NCBI GenBank assembly: GCA_913049615.1
Contig: CAJWZI010000025.1
Location: 1-10,923 of the forward strand
Length of the DNA stretch: 10,923 nt
Source of the DNA: an uncultured Alphaproteobacteria bacterium
GTDB taxonomy: Bacteria; Pseudomonadota; Alphaproteobacteria; GCA-2731375
Direction of reading: 5' to 3'
The position numbers and the translations under genes are program-made. The notes beneath the pieces were generated by a model. The model was given only the letters and a program-made list of their open reading frames with translations. It did not search any database and was not told where the DNA came from. Positions 1 to 6,763 of this stretch are shown in pieces (the stretch's first letter is position 1; the number at the start of each line of letters is the position of its first letter).

Positions 1-2
1 CA

Positions 3-998
3 ACGGTTATTGCGGTGGCCCGGGCCGGTGGTTTGGGTTCTTTACCTTGCGCCATGTTGAGCGTGGACAAAATTCGCAACGAAATCGGTGTGATCCAACA
101 ACAAGTAAATAACCCCATAAATCTAAACTTCTTTTGCCATCAACCCATTGAACCGAAAACAGCTGATGCGGCAGCCTGGAAAGAGCATTTGGCTCCGTAT
201 TACGACGAATTTGGCCTGGATAAGTTCGTCGATACCCCCTCATCGAACCGAGCGCCGTTCGATAATGCTATGTGCGAAGTTGTGGAAGAGGCAAGACCAG
301 GCGTGGTCAGTTTCCATTTTGGTCTACCGGAACAAGCCCTACTGGATAGGGTGAAAGCCACAGGTGCCTTAGTCCTAAGTTCCGCCACTACCGTCGCGGA
401 GGCGAAATGGTTAGCTGACCGGGGCTGCGATGCCATCATTGCTCAGGGGTTAGAAGCCGGAGGACACCGCGGCATTTTTCTAAGTAATAACATTACGACA
501 CAACCTGGAACCTTGGCCCTGGTGCCGCAAGTCGTGGATGCCGTTTCTGTGCCCGTGATCGCGGCGGGAGGGATAGCAGATGGTCGCGGCATTGCAGCAG
601 CCTTTGCCTTAGGCGCCGCTGCTGTGCAAATGGGCACTGCCTACCTGTTTACGCCCGAGGCCATGATTTCTGAACTGCATCGTACCGCGTTGAGCCAAGC
701 TTCCGATGATACGACCGCATTGACCAATCTATTTTCCGGTCGTCCAGCAAGGGGCATTATGAACCGTGTGATGCGGGAAATTGGTCCCATGTCGAATAAG
801 GCACCAGCCTTTCCCACCGCCGGGGGTGCATTGGCGCCATTGAAAGCGAAGGCCGAAGCCGCTGGAGGGACCGAATTCACTTCTTTATGGTCGGGACAAG
901 CAGCCGCCTTGGGCCGACCAATTGGGGCGGAGGAGTTGACACAAGCCTTAGCCACAGAAGCAGCTCATAGATTGGCGGAAATAGCGCAGAAAACCTAG
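3..998 (+). CDS. Class I nitronate monooxygenase (2-nitropropane dioxygenase family), 5' end outside window
   Basis: This is an FMN-dependent TIM-barrel enzyme of the NMO family, which oxidises alkyl nitronates such as propionate-3-nitronate to a carbonyl compound plus nitrite or nitrate. The open frame runs to the window's left edge. The AGGLGSL motif, normally about 25-30 residues into the protein, appears almost at once, so the N-terminus is missing and the GTG at 15 is not the start. Class I hallmarks are visible: NLNFFCH (codons near 123-143), the QGxEAGGH motif with the catalytic His codon at 465-467, and AAGGIADGRG plus QMGTAYL, which form the FMN phosphate site. The C-terminus looks complete and ends at TAG 996-998. 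It faces a PPOX-fold flavoprotein gene tail to tail across 31 bases, and a second NMO paralogue lies beyond that gene. The family call is strong; the physiological substrate is not known. Confidence 0.93.
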   Translation, partial: TVIAVARAGGLGSLPCAMLSVDKIRNEIGVIQQQVNNPINLNFFCHQPIEPKTADAAAWKEHLAPYYDEFGLDKFVDTPSSNRAPFDNAMCEVVEEARPGVVSFHFGLPEQALLDRVKATGALVLSSATTVAEAKWLADRGCDAIIAQGLEAGGHRGIFLSNNITTQPGTLALVPQVVDAVSVPVIAAGGIADGRGIAAAFALGAAAVQMGTAYLFTPEAMISELHRTALSQASDDTTALTNLFSGRPARGIMNRVMREIGPMSNKAPAFPTAGGALAPLKAKAEAAGGTEFTSLWSGQAAALGRPIGAEELTQALATEAAHRLAEIAQKT

Positions 999-1006
999 TC
1001 TAGGTT
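992..1006. repeat. 15-base perfect inverted repeat over the NMO stop codon
   Basis: AACCTAG, a central T, then CTAGGTT: two 7-base arms around one base. The TAG stop codon of the upstream NMO gene forms the end of the left arm. The centre is too short for an RNA hairpin loop without opening inner pairs and no T-tract follows, so it is a poor intrinsic terminator. It could be chance or a protein-binding palindrome. Confidence 0.4.
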
Positions 1007-1029
1007 GGGTACATAAGGTAAGCCTGCCA

Positions 1030-1665
1030 TTAGTACATACGCTCTTTGATACTTTTTTGTACGTAACCCTCGAGCTCCTCGGCAGATTGCTGCGAGCCTA
1101 TTTGATCCTTAATCATGTTTCCCAAAGGCGGCATGGCGGATTTGCGTTCAACCCGGTAATCATCTTCCCAAAGGCGGGAACGAATCAGAGCCTTTGAACA
1201 TTGGAACAAGACCTCTTCCACCGTGACCATGATGCCGGTCTTGGGCACTTTGCCGCGCACTTCAAATTCGGTCAGGATATCGCTGTCAGTGCAAATTCGG
1301 GCCTGACCATTGACACGCAAGGTTTCAGGAATGCCAGGAACCAAAAAAATCAGACCAATATGTGGGTTGTTGGCAATATTGGCGGATGTATCCAGCCTAT
1401 TATTGCCGATCCGATCTGGTATCAGCAGTGTCTGATGATCCAATACCTTCACGAAACCCGGCGCGTCGCCACGGGGCGAGACATCCGCCGGCCCAGCAGG
1501 ATCGGACGAAGCGATGCACAGAAACGGTGATAGGGAAATGAAGTGAATGCTGTGAGGTTCTAGGCGGGGAATGACCTTGTCCCTGGCCAATGCGTGCACA
1601 TCATCGTGCATGCTGCGCAATTCTGCCTCGTTGTCGACAAATACTTCTGGTGTCGGATTGGACAT
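1030..1665 (-). CDS. PPOX-fold FMN-binding flavoprotein (pyridoxamine 5'-phosphate oxidase family, MSMEG_1061/DR2398-like)
   Basis: This 211-residue protein has the split-barrel PPOX fold, whose members bind FMN (sometimes F420 or haem) and carry out small-molecule redox chemistry. Visible pieces are the strand-rich core SPFLCIASSD and DVSPRGDAPGFV (about 45-72), then DRIGNNRLDTSANIANNPHIG (about 84-104) and the LRVNGQARI strand (about 117-125), a pattern typical of the MSMEG_1061/DR2398 subgroup. That subgroup is not the vitamin B6 enzyme PdxH. The start at 1665 is preferred over an extension to 1728 because AGGGA lies seven bases upstream of this ATG and the family similarity begins here. 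The gene is divergent from an NMO-family gene (68-base gap) and convergent with another, which suggests a shared flavin-dependent role. The substrate cannot be told from sequence. Confidence 0.88.
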   Translation of the reverse strand: MSNPTPEVFVDNEAELRSMHDDVHALARDKVIPRLEPHSIHFISLSPFLCIASSDPAGPADVSPRGDAPGFVKVLDHQTLLIPDRIGNNRLDTSANIANNPHIGLIFLVPGIPETLRVNGQARICTDSDILTEFEVRGKVPKTGIMVTVEEVLFQCSKALIRSRLWEDDYRVERKSAMPPLGNMIKDQIGSQQSAEELEGYVQKSIKERMY

Positions 1666-1733
1666 ACTGGTTCCCTTTGTTTGACCTGGGGTAGGATATA
1701 GCACCATCAACCACATCAAGAGAAGCATTGCCT
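1666..1733. promoter_or_regulatory. Divergent intergenic region between PPOX and second NMO genes
   Basis: These 68 bases separate two head-to-head start codons, so promoters for both directions should lie here or slightly inside the genes. It holds both ribosome binding sites: AGGGA on the minus strand, and the AAGAGAAG stretch at 1718-1725 on the plus strand. It also has a CATCAA direct repeat (about 1705-1710 and 1714-1719) that could be half-sites for a regulator, and an AT-rich GATATA at 1695-1700. No pair of -35/-10 boxes with good spacing could be assigned, so the promoter call rests on gene arrangement. Confidence 0.35.
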
Positions 1734-2864
1734 ATGAACCGTCCCGTCCTGCGTACTGAACTTTGTGACATTTTGGGTATTGAGTATCCCATCATGTTGG
1801 CCGGCATGGGTGTTTGGGGAATGGGGACTCCGCCGGAACTAGTAGCCGCTGTTTCCGATGCGGGGGGTCTAGGCGTTCTCGGTGGATCTGCTCTTTCACC
1901 AGAGGAAGTGCGTCGCCGTATCCAGCGCGTGCGGCAAATGACGGACAAGCCTTTTGGTGTCGATCTTTTGTTACCGGCATCACTTGCGAAGAGTTCCACC
2001 ACCCGAACTGGGGTACGAGAAGACTTGTCAAAAAATCATCCCGAACACGTTAAATTCATGCACGGCCTGCTAGAAAGGTTCGAATTGACGCAAGCGCCGG
2101 TCGAAAATGACATCGTCAATTCAGATGAATATGCCGAAGCCCAAATTCAGGTCGTATTGGACGAGGAAGTGCCCATATTTGCAGCCGGCCTAGGCGACCC
2201 TGCCCGCATCATCCCGCGCGCCCGCGAGCAGAACATGGTGGTGATCGGTCTCGCCGGAACGGTACGGCACGCCGAACGCAATCGCGACGCAGGTGTTGAT
2301 ATTGTTGTTTGTCAGGGTACGGAAGGAGGTGGGCATACCGGCCCTGTAGCGACCTTGCCTCTGGTTAGCCAGGCAGTGGAGGCCATCGCGCCTATACCCG
2401 TAGTCGCTGCCGGCGGCATCACGGGGGGACGTGGTATCGCCGCCGCCCTGACCTTGGGGGCCATCGGCGTGTGGATGGGTACAGCCTTTTTAATAGCCGA
2501 GGAAGGAGGATTACCGGACACAGTGAAGGGTGACATCGTTGATGGCAAAGCCACAGACTTCCGAATTTCCGAAGCCTGGACGGGAAAAACTTTGCGCGCC
2601 AAAAAGAACGTCATTTCCGACGCCTGGGCGGAATCGGGTCTAAAACCGCTACCCACGCCACATCAGAGAGTATTAATGGAAGATTTTCTTTCCGCCGCAC
2701 AACAGGCTGGCCGCTGGGATCTTTACATGAACGCCGCAGGTCAAGGTGCGGGCATGTTAACCGAACGCCGACCCGCCAACGACATCATGGCGGATCTAGT
2801 GGCGCAGACGGTGGAGGCGCTGACCGAGATGCCGGGCCGAGTCGAATTCGGCCCAGGAACATGA
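1734..2864 (+). CDS. Nitronate monooxygenase family flavoprotein (second, divergent paralogue)
   Basis: This is a 376-residue FMN-dependent TIM-barrel protein of the NMO/2-nitropropane dioxygenase family. Conserved elements in order are an N-terminal P-I-M-L-A-G-M barrel strand (about 19-25), SDAGGLGVLG (about 41-50), VCQGTEGGGHTG with the likely catalytic His201, AAGGITGGRG (about 225-234), and VWMGTAFL (about 246-253) at the FMN phosphate. A C-terminal GQGAGML follows (about 337-342). It resembles FabK-like and class II-type members more than the class I enzyme at the left edge, so the two are distant paralogues and probably differ in substrate. ATG 1734 is chosen over TTG 1728 because it is the stronger codon with an AAGAGAAG ribosome site eight bases upstream. 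Its last 80 bases overlap the convergent membrane-protein gene. Many family members have no proven substrate, so activity on nitronates is inferred. Confidence 0.9.
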   Translation: MNRPVLRTELCDILGIEYPIMLAGMGVWGMGTPPELVAAVSDAGGLGVLGGSALSPEEVRRRIQRVRQMTDKPFGVDLLLPASLAKSSTTRTGVREDLSKNHPEHVKFMHGLLERFELTQAPVENDIVNSDEYAEAQIQVVLDEEVPIFAAGLGDPARIIPRAREQNMVVIGLAGTVRHAERNRDAGVDIVVCQGTEGGGHTGPVATLPLVSQAVEAIAPIPVVAAGGITGGRGIAAALTLGAIGVWMGTAFLIAEEGGLPDTVKGDIVDGKATDFRISEAWTGKTLRAKKNVISDAWAESGLKPLPTPHQRVLMEDFLSAAQQAGRWDLYMNAAGQGAGMLTERRPANDIMADLVAQTVEALTEMPGRVEFGPGT

Positions 2865-3630
2865 TGCATGAGAGATAAACCAAGGATGCCGCGAGACACG
2901 CGGCCGTGCCGCCGTAAACTCCTAAAGCTGGAAAGGTAAACGGTACTAGCCAAATGTAAATTATGAGGGAAGCAACCCCGGTGGGGAAATTACGGACCAT
3001 CGCGTGCGTGCTGGCCTTGCCATAGGTCAGGTGGATAATGAGGTAAGTCGGCAGCAGAGTTGCAGGAAAGCCAACCAACAAACCCGTCCAATGAGAGCCA
3101 ACAGTTTCAGCGAGAGAGATCACAATAGAGATCAACAAAGCGGCAAGACCGCCGCGCAGCAATAATTGTGTCGCCGTTAATCTAATTGGGCGCGCAACTC
3201 TCACAATTCTAATTTTCCGCAATAATCTGGATGACAGCGTAATTGCGGACAAGGACAACACAGTAGCCGAGGTCATGGTAAATGGGATTTCGTGTAGTAG
3301 CGCCGCGACGAGAAAATAGACAACGACACCGAGACCTAATCCGCCCCAAACCGAAAATCGCTCTAATCGGGCTGAGACCCAATAGTAGGTCAGAACGAAA
3401 CAAATAGTGCCGGTAAAGGAAGATATACTGTGAGGGATGCTCTCCACTACATATTCCGTTCCGAGGTCCCGCCCAACAAAAAAATAGACCAAAACTGCCG
3501 TCAGGGGTGCGCCGGAGAGTAACCCAGCAATGCGGGTGTCAACGCGTTCGACAACAAACGTCAGCCCCAAGACAATAGCTGCCGACCATGCCGCCTTGAC
3601 CAACAGGGATATCTCGTACGTTGTCTCCAT
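2785..3630 (-). CDS. Predicted eight-helix membrane protein with two tandem four-helix halves
   Basis: This 281-residue integral membrane protein is of unrecognised function. Hydrophobic segments fall at about 12-28, 34-53, 70-87, 94-112, 160-176, 181-202, 216-233 and 238-258. Residues about 10-112 and 157-259 align with each other: IAGLLSGAPLTA (34-45) matches WTGLLVGFPATL (181-192), FTG (72-74) matches FPTG (215-218), and a WGG near 95 matches YGG near 239. Between the halves is a basic stretch, RKIRIVRVARPIR (about 138-150). The four-helix unit with a small-P-small turn is reminiscent of GlpM/DUF3147-like proteins, but that is only an impression. ATG 3630 is the first start after an upstream in-frame stop; a GAGGG sits almost against it, an unusually short spacing. 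The tail from about 260 is Arg/Pro-rich and reads antisense to the end of the NMO gene. A transport role is possible but unproven. Confidence 0.75.
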   Translation of the reverse strand: METTYEISLLVKAAWSAAIVLGLTFVVERVDTRIAGLLSGAPLTAVLVYFFVGRDLGTEYVVESIPHSISSFTGTICFVLTYYWVSARLERFSVWGGLGLGVVVYFLVAALLHEIPFTMTSATVLSLSAITLSSRLLRKIRIVRVARPIRLTATQLLLRGGLAALLISIVISLAETVGSHWTGLLVGFPATLLPTYLIIHLTYGKASTHAMVRNFPTGVASLIIYIWLVPFTFPALGVYGGTAACLAASLVYLSCIMFLGRIRLGPASRSAPPPSAPLDPP

Positions 3631-3642
3631 TCCCTCGACCGA

Positions 3643-3936
3643 TTAGAAATTCCGCTGAGCCGGAAAGGCCAGAAAAGCAAATAAAAAAGTGCCCGATAGG
3701 TAAAATGTCCGGTCAACGCCGATCAACTGCGCTGTTGCGCTGCCGGGCTTAAAAAAGCGCACCGGCACGTTGCGGATCCCCTTAAGAATCTCACAGTCAT
3801 AGATTATCACAACTGAAAGCACGGTCATTGACTGTTTCTGATTGCCTTCAAGCCATGTCGCACAAATTTCTGTGATGGCCTGGCCCGGCTGAGGCGCTGC
3901 GCGATCGTCCAACAGCTCCTGCATAACGGGGTACAT
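3643..3936 (-). CDS. Small hypothetical protein, unrecognised (97 residues)
   Basis: This open frame lies 12 bases upstream of the membrane-protein gene on the same strand, so the two could be co-transcribed. The protein has a polar N-terminal half (about 1-35), a short hydrophobic stretch near 36-46, and a more hydrophobic C-terminus (LSGTFLFAFLAF, about 80-91). No family motif is recognised. No convincing ribosome binding site precedes ATG 3936 or the alternative ATG at 3924. Codon choice looks plausible for a real gene, but the frame could also be a remnant or chance. If it is not a gene, 3631-4060 is a 430-base non-coding stretch. Confidence 0.35.
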   Translation of the reverse strand: MYPVMQELLDDRAAPQPGQAITEICATWLEGNQKQSMTVLSVVIIYDCEILKGIRNVPVRFFKPGSATAQLIGVDRTFYLSGTFLFAFLAFPAQRNF

Positions 3937-4060
3937 AGGGTTATTTCTACTCGTTTGTTTTTGTTTGAGAACTCTAGCGGCAACACCGATTGAAATCTAT
4001 CCATGTCAAGAATTCGTGCTATGAAACCAGCAACAAATTCATAAACGGGAGTGCCAGAGG
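3937..4060. promoter_or_regulatory. Divergent intergenic region upstream of the beta-oxidation gene
   Basis: This AT-richer 124-base gap between divergent frames must hold the promoter for the plus-strand enoyl-CoA hydratase/dehydrogenase gene. A TTGACA match lies on the minus strand at 4004-4009 and TTGAAA-like matches lie on the plus strand near 3990, but neither has a good -10 box at 16-18 bases. A ribosome site, CGGGAG at 4046-4051, sits nine bases before ATG 4061. No operator palindrome was recognised. Confidence 0.35.
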
Positions 4061-6151
4061 ATGTCAGACGCGGTCGATTTCACCAAAAGAGGTGTCATAG
4101 GGGTCATCACCGTCAATAGCCCTCCAGTTAATGCCTTAAGCGCCGCCGTGCGGGATGGCTTGGGTGAGGCATTCGATAAAGGCCATGCCGATCCGGAAGT
4201 GAAGGCCATGGTGCTGCTGGGTGGCGGCCGTACTTTCATCGCAGGGGCCGATATTCGTGAATTCGGCCAACCGCCACGTGGCAAGCCCTTGCACGAAGTG
4301 CTTGATAGCATGGAAAACAGCGACAAAATTATTGTCGCGGCAATCCATGGTACGGCACTAGGCGGCGGCCTTGAGGTCACCCTATGCTGCCATTACCGCT
4401 TTGCTGTACCCAACTCCATGGTGGGTCTGCCAGAAGTGAAGCTGGGTCTGATACCGGGTGCGGGCGGCACTCAACGGCTACCGAGACTAGTCGGCGCGAT
4501 CACGGCACTGGATCTAATCACCTCAGGTAATTTTGTACCGGCGCCCCAAGCCATGGAGTTGGGTATCGTTGATGAAATTGGCGACAATTTGCTGGAAGGC
4601 TCCGTCGCCTTTGCTGAAAAACTGGTGGCAGAGCACGCTCCCCTGCGCAAAATTCGTGATATGCCGTGTGATGCTGAAGATGGAGTATTCGAAGCCTACC
4701 GCGAAGCCAATGCCCGAAAATTTCGTGGTTTTCTCGCACCGTGGAAATGCATCGATGCTGTCGAGGCAGCGGCAACAATGACGTTCGATGATGGCATGAA
4801 GCAGGAGCGGTCACTGTTTACAGATTGCGTAACTTCCTCAGAGTCTGCGGCACAACGGCATGTCTTTTTTGCCGAACGCGAAGTAGCCAAAATTCCCGAC
4901 GTGCCAAAAGATACGTCAATGAAGGAGATCCAAAAGATCGCCATGATCGGCGCCGGTACCATGGGTGGCGGTATCGCTATGAATTTTGCCAACGCAGGCA
5001 TTCCTGTGCTGATGGTGGAAGTGGCCCAGGACGCGCTAGATCGAGGCATGGGTATCATCCAGCGAAATTATCAAAACACCGTCGATAAAGGCCGCCTGAG
5101 CCAAGAAAAGATGGATCAACGCATGTCGTTGTTCTCCACCACGACAGAGTTTGCGGATATCAGCGATGCAGATCTGGTGATCGAGGCTGTCTTCGAAAAA
5201 ATGGACTTGAAGAAGGAAATTTTTGCCAAACTGGATAAGCATGCCAAGCCTGGTGCGGTATTGGCATCCAACACTTCTACCTTGGACATCGACGAGATCG
5301 CCTCGGCCACCAAGCGGCCGAACAGCGTTATCGGCATGCATTTCTTCTCGCCTGCCAACGTCATGCGTTTGTTGGAAGTGGTACGTGGAAAGGATAGCTC
5401 GGCGGAAACCATCGCCACTGCTATGGGAATTGGCCGCAAGGTGGGCAAAATTTCAGTTTTGGTGGGTAATTGCTTCGGCTTCGTCGGCAACCGGATGTTG
5501 CATGGCTACGCCGGCGAAGGCACCTTCCTATTGGAAGGCGGTGCCCTGCCCCAACAGGTAGACGAGGCAATTTATGAATTTGGCCTAGCGATGGGACCAT
5601 TTGCAATGGGCGATATGGCAGGTCTAGATGTGGGTTGGCTGGTACGGAAGGCCAAGGCGGATGACCGTCCCACAAACGAGGAATACGGCGGCACCATCCC
5701 AGACCGTATTTGCGAGTTAGGCCGTTATGGCCAAAAAACGGGTGGTGGTTATTACGACTACAAGGAAGGTGACCGCACGCCCATTCCGAACCCGCAGGTA
5801 CAGGAGATCATCGAACAGGTTTCGAAAGAGAAAAACATTGGGCGCAAAGATTTCGATGAGGAGGAGATAATCAAGCGTAGTCTTTATCCCCTGGTTAATA
5901 TCGGCGCCCAGATCCTGGATGAGAGTATGGCAATGCGTCCATCGGATATCGATATCATCTACATTAACGGATATGGCTTCCCCGCTTACAAGGGCGGGCC
6001 GATGCATTGGGCTGATTCCATCGGGCTAGACAAAGTGCTGGCAGATATCAAGCGCTTTCATGCAGACTATGGCGAACGCTGGCGTCCCGCACCGTTGCTC
6101 GAAAAACTGGTCGCGGAAGGGAAGAGCTTCGCCGATTACCAGACTAGCTGA
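4061..6151 (+). CDS. Bifunctional enoyl-CoA hydratase / 3-hydroxyacyl-CoA dehydrogenase (FadB/FadJ-like)
   Basis: This 696-residue cytoplasmic enzyme covers two steps of fatty-acid or acyl-CoA beta-oxidation: hydration of 2-enoyl-CoA and NAD-dependent oxidation of L-3-hydroxyacyl-CoA. The N-terminal crotonase domain (about 1-190) has the oxyanion-hole segments AGADIREF (61-68) and GTALGGGLE, with acidic residues Glu105 and Glu125 matching the catalytic pair of mammalian peroxisomal MFE1. The Rossmann domain starts at IGAGTMGGG (296-304). Dehydrogenase residues Ser406, His427, Glu439 and Asn477 have exactly the spacing of human HADH (137/158/170/208). Two C-terminal 3HCDH domains follow (about 475-570 and 605-690). 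Length is slightly below the 715-730 residues of typical FadB/FadJ and fits the peroxisomal-like subgroup. No thiolase gene is adjacent, so the partner enzyme must be elsewhere. Substrate chain length cannot be judged. Confidence 0.96.
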   Translation: MSDAVDFTKRGVIGVITVNSPPVNALSAAVRDGLGEAFDKGHADPEVKAMVLLGGGRTFIAGADIREFGQPPRGKPLHEVLDSMENSDKIIVAAIHGTALGGGLEVTLCCHYRFAVPNSMVGLPEVKLGLIPGAGGTQRLPRLVGAITALDLITSGNFVPAPQAMELGIVDEIGDNLLEGSVAFAEKLVAEHAPLRKIRDMPCDAEDGVFEAYREANARKFRGFLAPWKCIDAVEAAATMTFDDGMKQERSLFTDCVTSSESAAQRHVFFAEREVAKIPDVPKDTSMKEIQKIAMIGAGTMGGGIAMNFANAGIPVLMVEVAQDALDRGMGIIQRNYQNTVDKGRLSQEKMDQRMSLFSTTTEFADISDADLVIEAVFEKMDLKKEIFAKLDKHAKPGAVLASNTSTLDIDEIASATKRPNSVIGMHFFSPANVMRLLEVVRGKDSSAETIATAMGIGRKVGKISVLVGNCFGFVGNRMLHGYAGEGTFLLEGGALPQQVDEAIYEFGLAMGPFAMGDMAGLDVGWLVRKAKADDRPTNEEYGGTIPDRICELGRYGQKTGGGYYDYKEGDRTPIPNPQVQEIIEQVSKEKNIGRKDFDEEEIIKRSLYPLVNIGAQILDESMAMRPSDIDIIYINGYGFPAYKGGPMHWADSIGLDKVLADIKRFHADYGERWRPAPLLEKLVAEGKSFADYQTS

Positions 6152-6298
6152 CCTAAATTGACATGGACGGGGTTTTTGGGTTTTTTTGGTGGGGTGGCTT
6201 TGGCGGGTCGGTCTCTTCGTGCAACGTGTAACCGATAACGATATTCTGCCAAAGAGCGGGCAAAAGTCGGGTTAACCGAACATATAAATGGGACTAAC
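6152..6298. other. Intergenic region with a G-run/T-run tract and small palindrome
   Basis: This 147-base gap contains, on the plus strand, G4-T5-G3-T7-G2-T-G4 followed by a further G3 (6169-6207), starting 18 bases after the upstream stop. It has the composition of a possible long-loop G-quadruplex rather than a stem-loop terminator, since no complementary arm is present. Further on, GGTTAACC (6270-6277) is a perfect 8-base palindrome. A TTGACA at 6158-6163 lacks a -10 partner, because the right spacing falls on a T-run. Confidence 0.45.
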
Positions 6299-6748
6299 TT
6301 GCCAACTTTGATCCACCAACGCGTTCGTGAATGCCGGGACGGCAAATATCCGAAATCAATCTGCAGAGTATCCAGCGGTTGGGTGGTGCTGGGTGATGTG
6401 CAATTCCTACCGGGCTATACCCTACTGTTGCCGGATCCTGTTGTCGCCGACCCCAATCATATGAATGAAGCAACGCGCAAGACCTTCTTTCATGAAATGT
6501 CTTTAGTGGGCGACGCGCTGTTATCGGTGACGGAGGCGGTGCGCATTAACTACGAGATCCTGGGCAACCTAGAACCGGCATTGCATGCCCATATTTTTCC
6601 GAGATACATGACGGAGCCAGAAGAACTGCGCCTCAAACCAGTCTGGTTCTATGACTGGGACGCCGCACCGTCCTTCAACCTGGATAGGGACCGCAGTATC
6701 ATGGATGCCATTCACGACTATCTTCAAAAACGTGGTTTGACGGCTTAG
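6299..6748 (+). CDS. HIT (histidine triad) family protein
   Basis: This is a small protein of the HIT superfamily, whose members are nucleotide hydrolases or transferases. The signature is LHAHIFPRY at about 95-103: His96 and His98 match the first two histidines, His98 being the expected nucleophile, while the third is replaced by Phe100. The preceding GWVVLGDVQFLPGYTLLLP (about 27-45) matches the HIT core strands. No ATG is in frame before codon 55, so translation probably begins at TTG 6299, with GGGA at 6290-6293 five bases upstream; the frame is open back to a stop at 6236-6238. TTG 6308 is an alternative start. An ATG at 6288 is out of frame and opens a seven-codon reading frame ending at 6311. 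The gene follows the beta-oxidation gene by 147 bases and ends 15 bases from the convergent RraA-like gene. The substrate is unknown. Confidence 0.88.
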   Translation: MPTLIHQRVRECRDGKYPKSICRVSSGWVVLGDVQFLPGYTLLLPDPVVADPNHMNEATRKTFFHEMSLVGDALLSVTEAVRINYEILGNLEPALHAHIFPRYMTEPEELRLKPVWFYDWDAAPSFNLDRDRSIMDAIHDYLQKRGLTA

Positions 6749-6763
6749 TCCAATAACCCGTTG

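Noticed and set aside
1666..1728. N-terminal extension of the PPOX protein to 1728
   Set aside because: It would run through the divergent promoter region, and a good ribosome site precedes the ATG at 1665.
4004..4009. TTGACA on the minus strand as a promoter for the small ORF and membrane protein
   Set aside because: No acceptable -10 box at 16-18 bases; kept only as a note on the intergenic region.
6158..6163. TTGACA as a promoter for the HIT gene
   Set aside because: The -10 position at 17 bases falls on a run of Ts and no TATAAT-like box has workable spacing.
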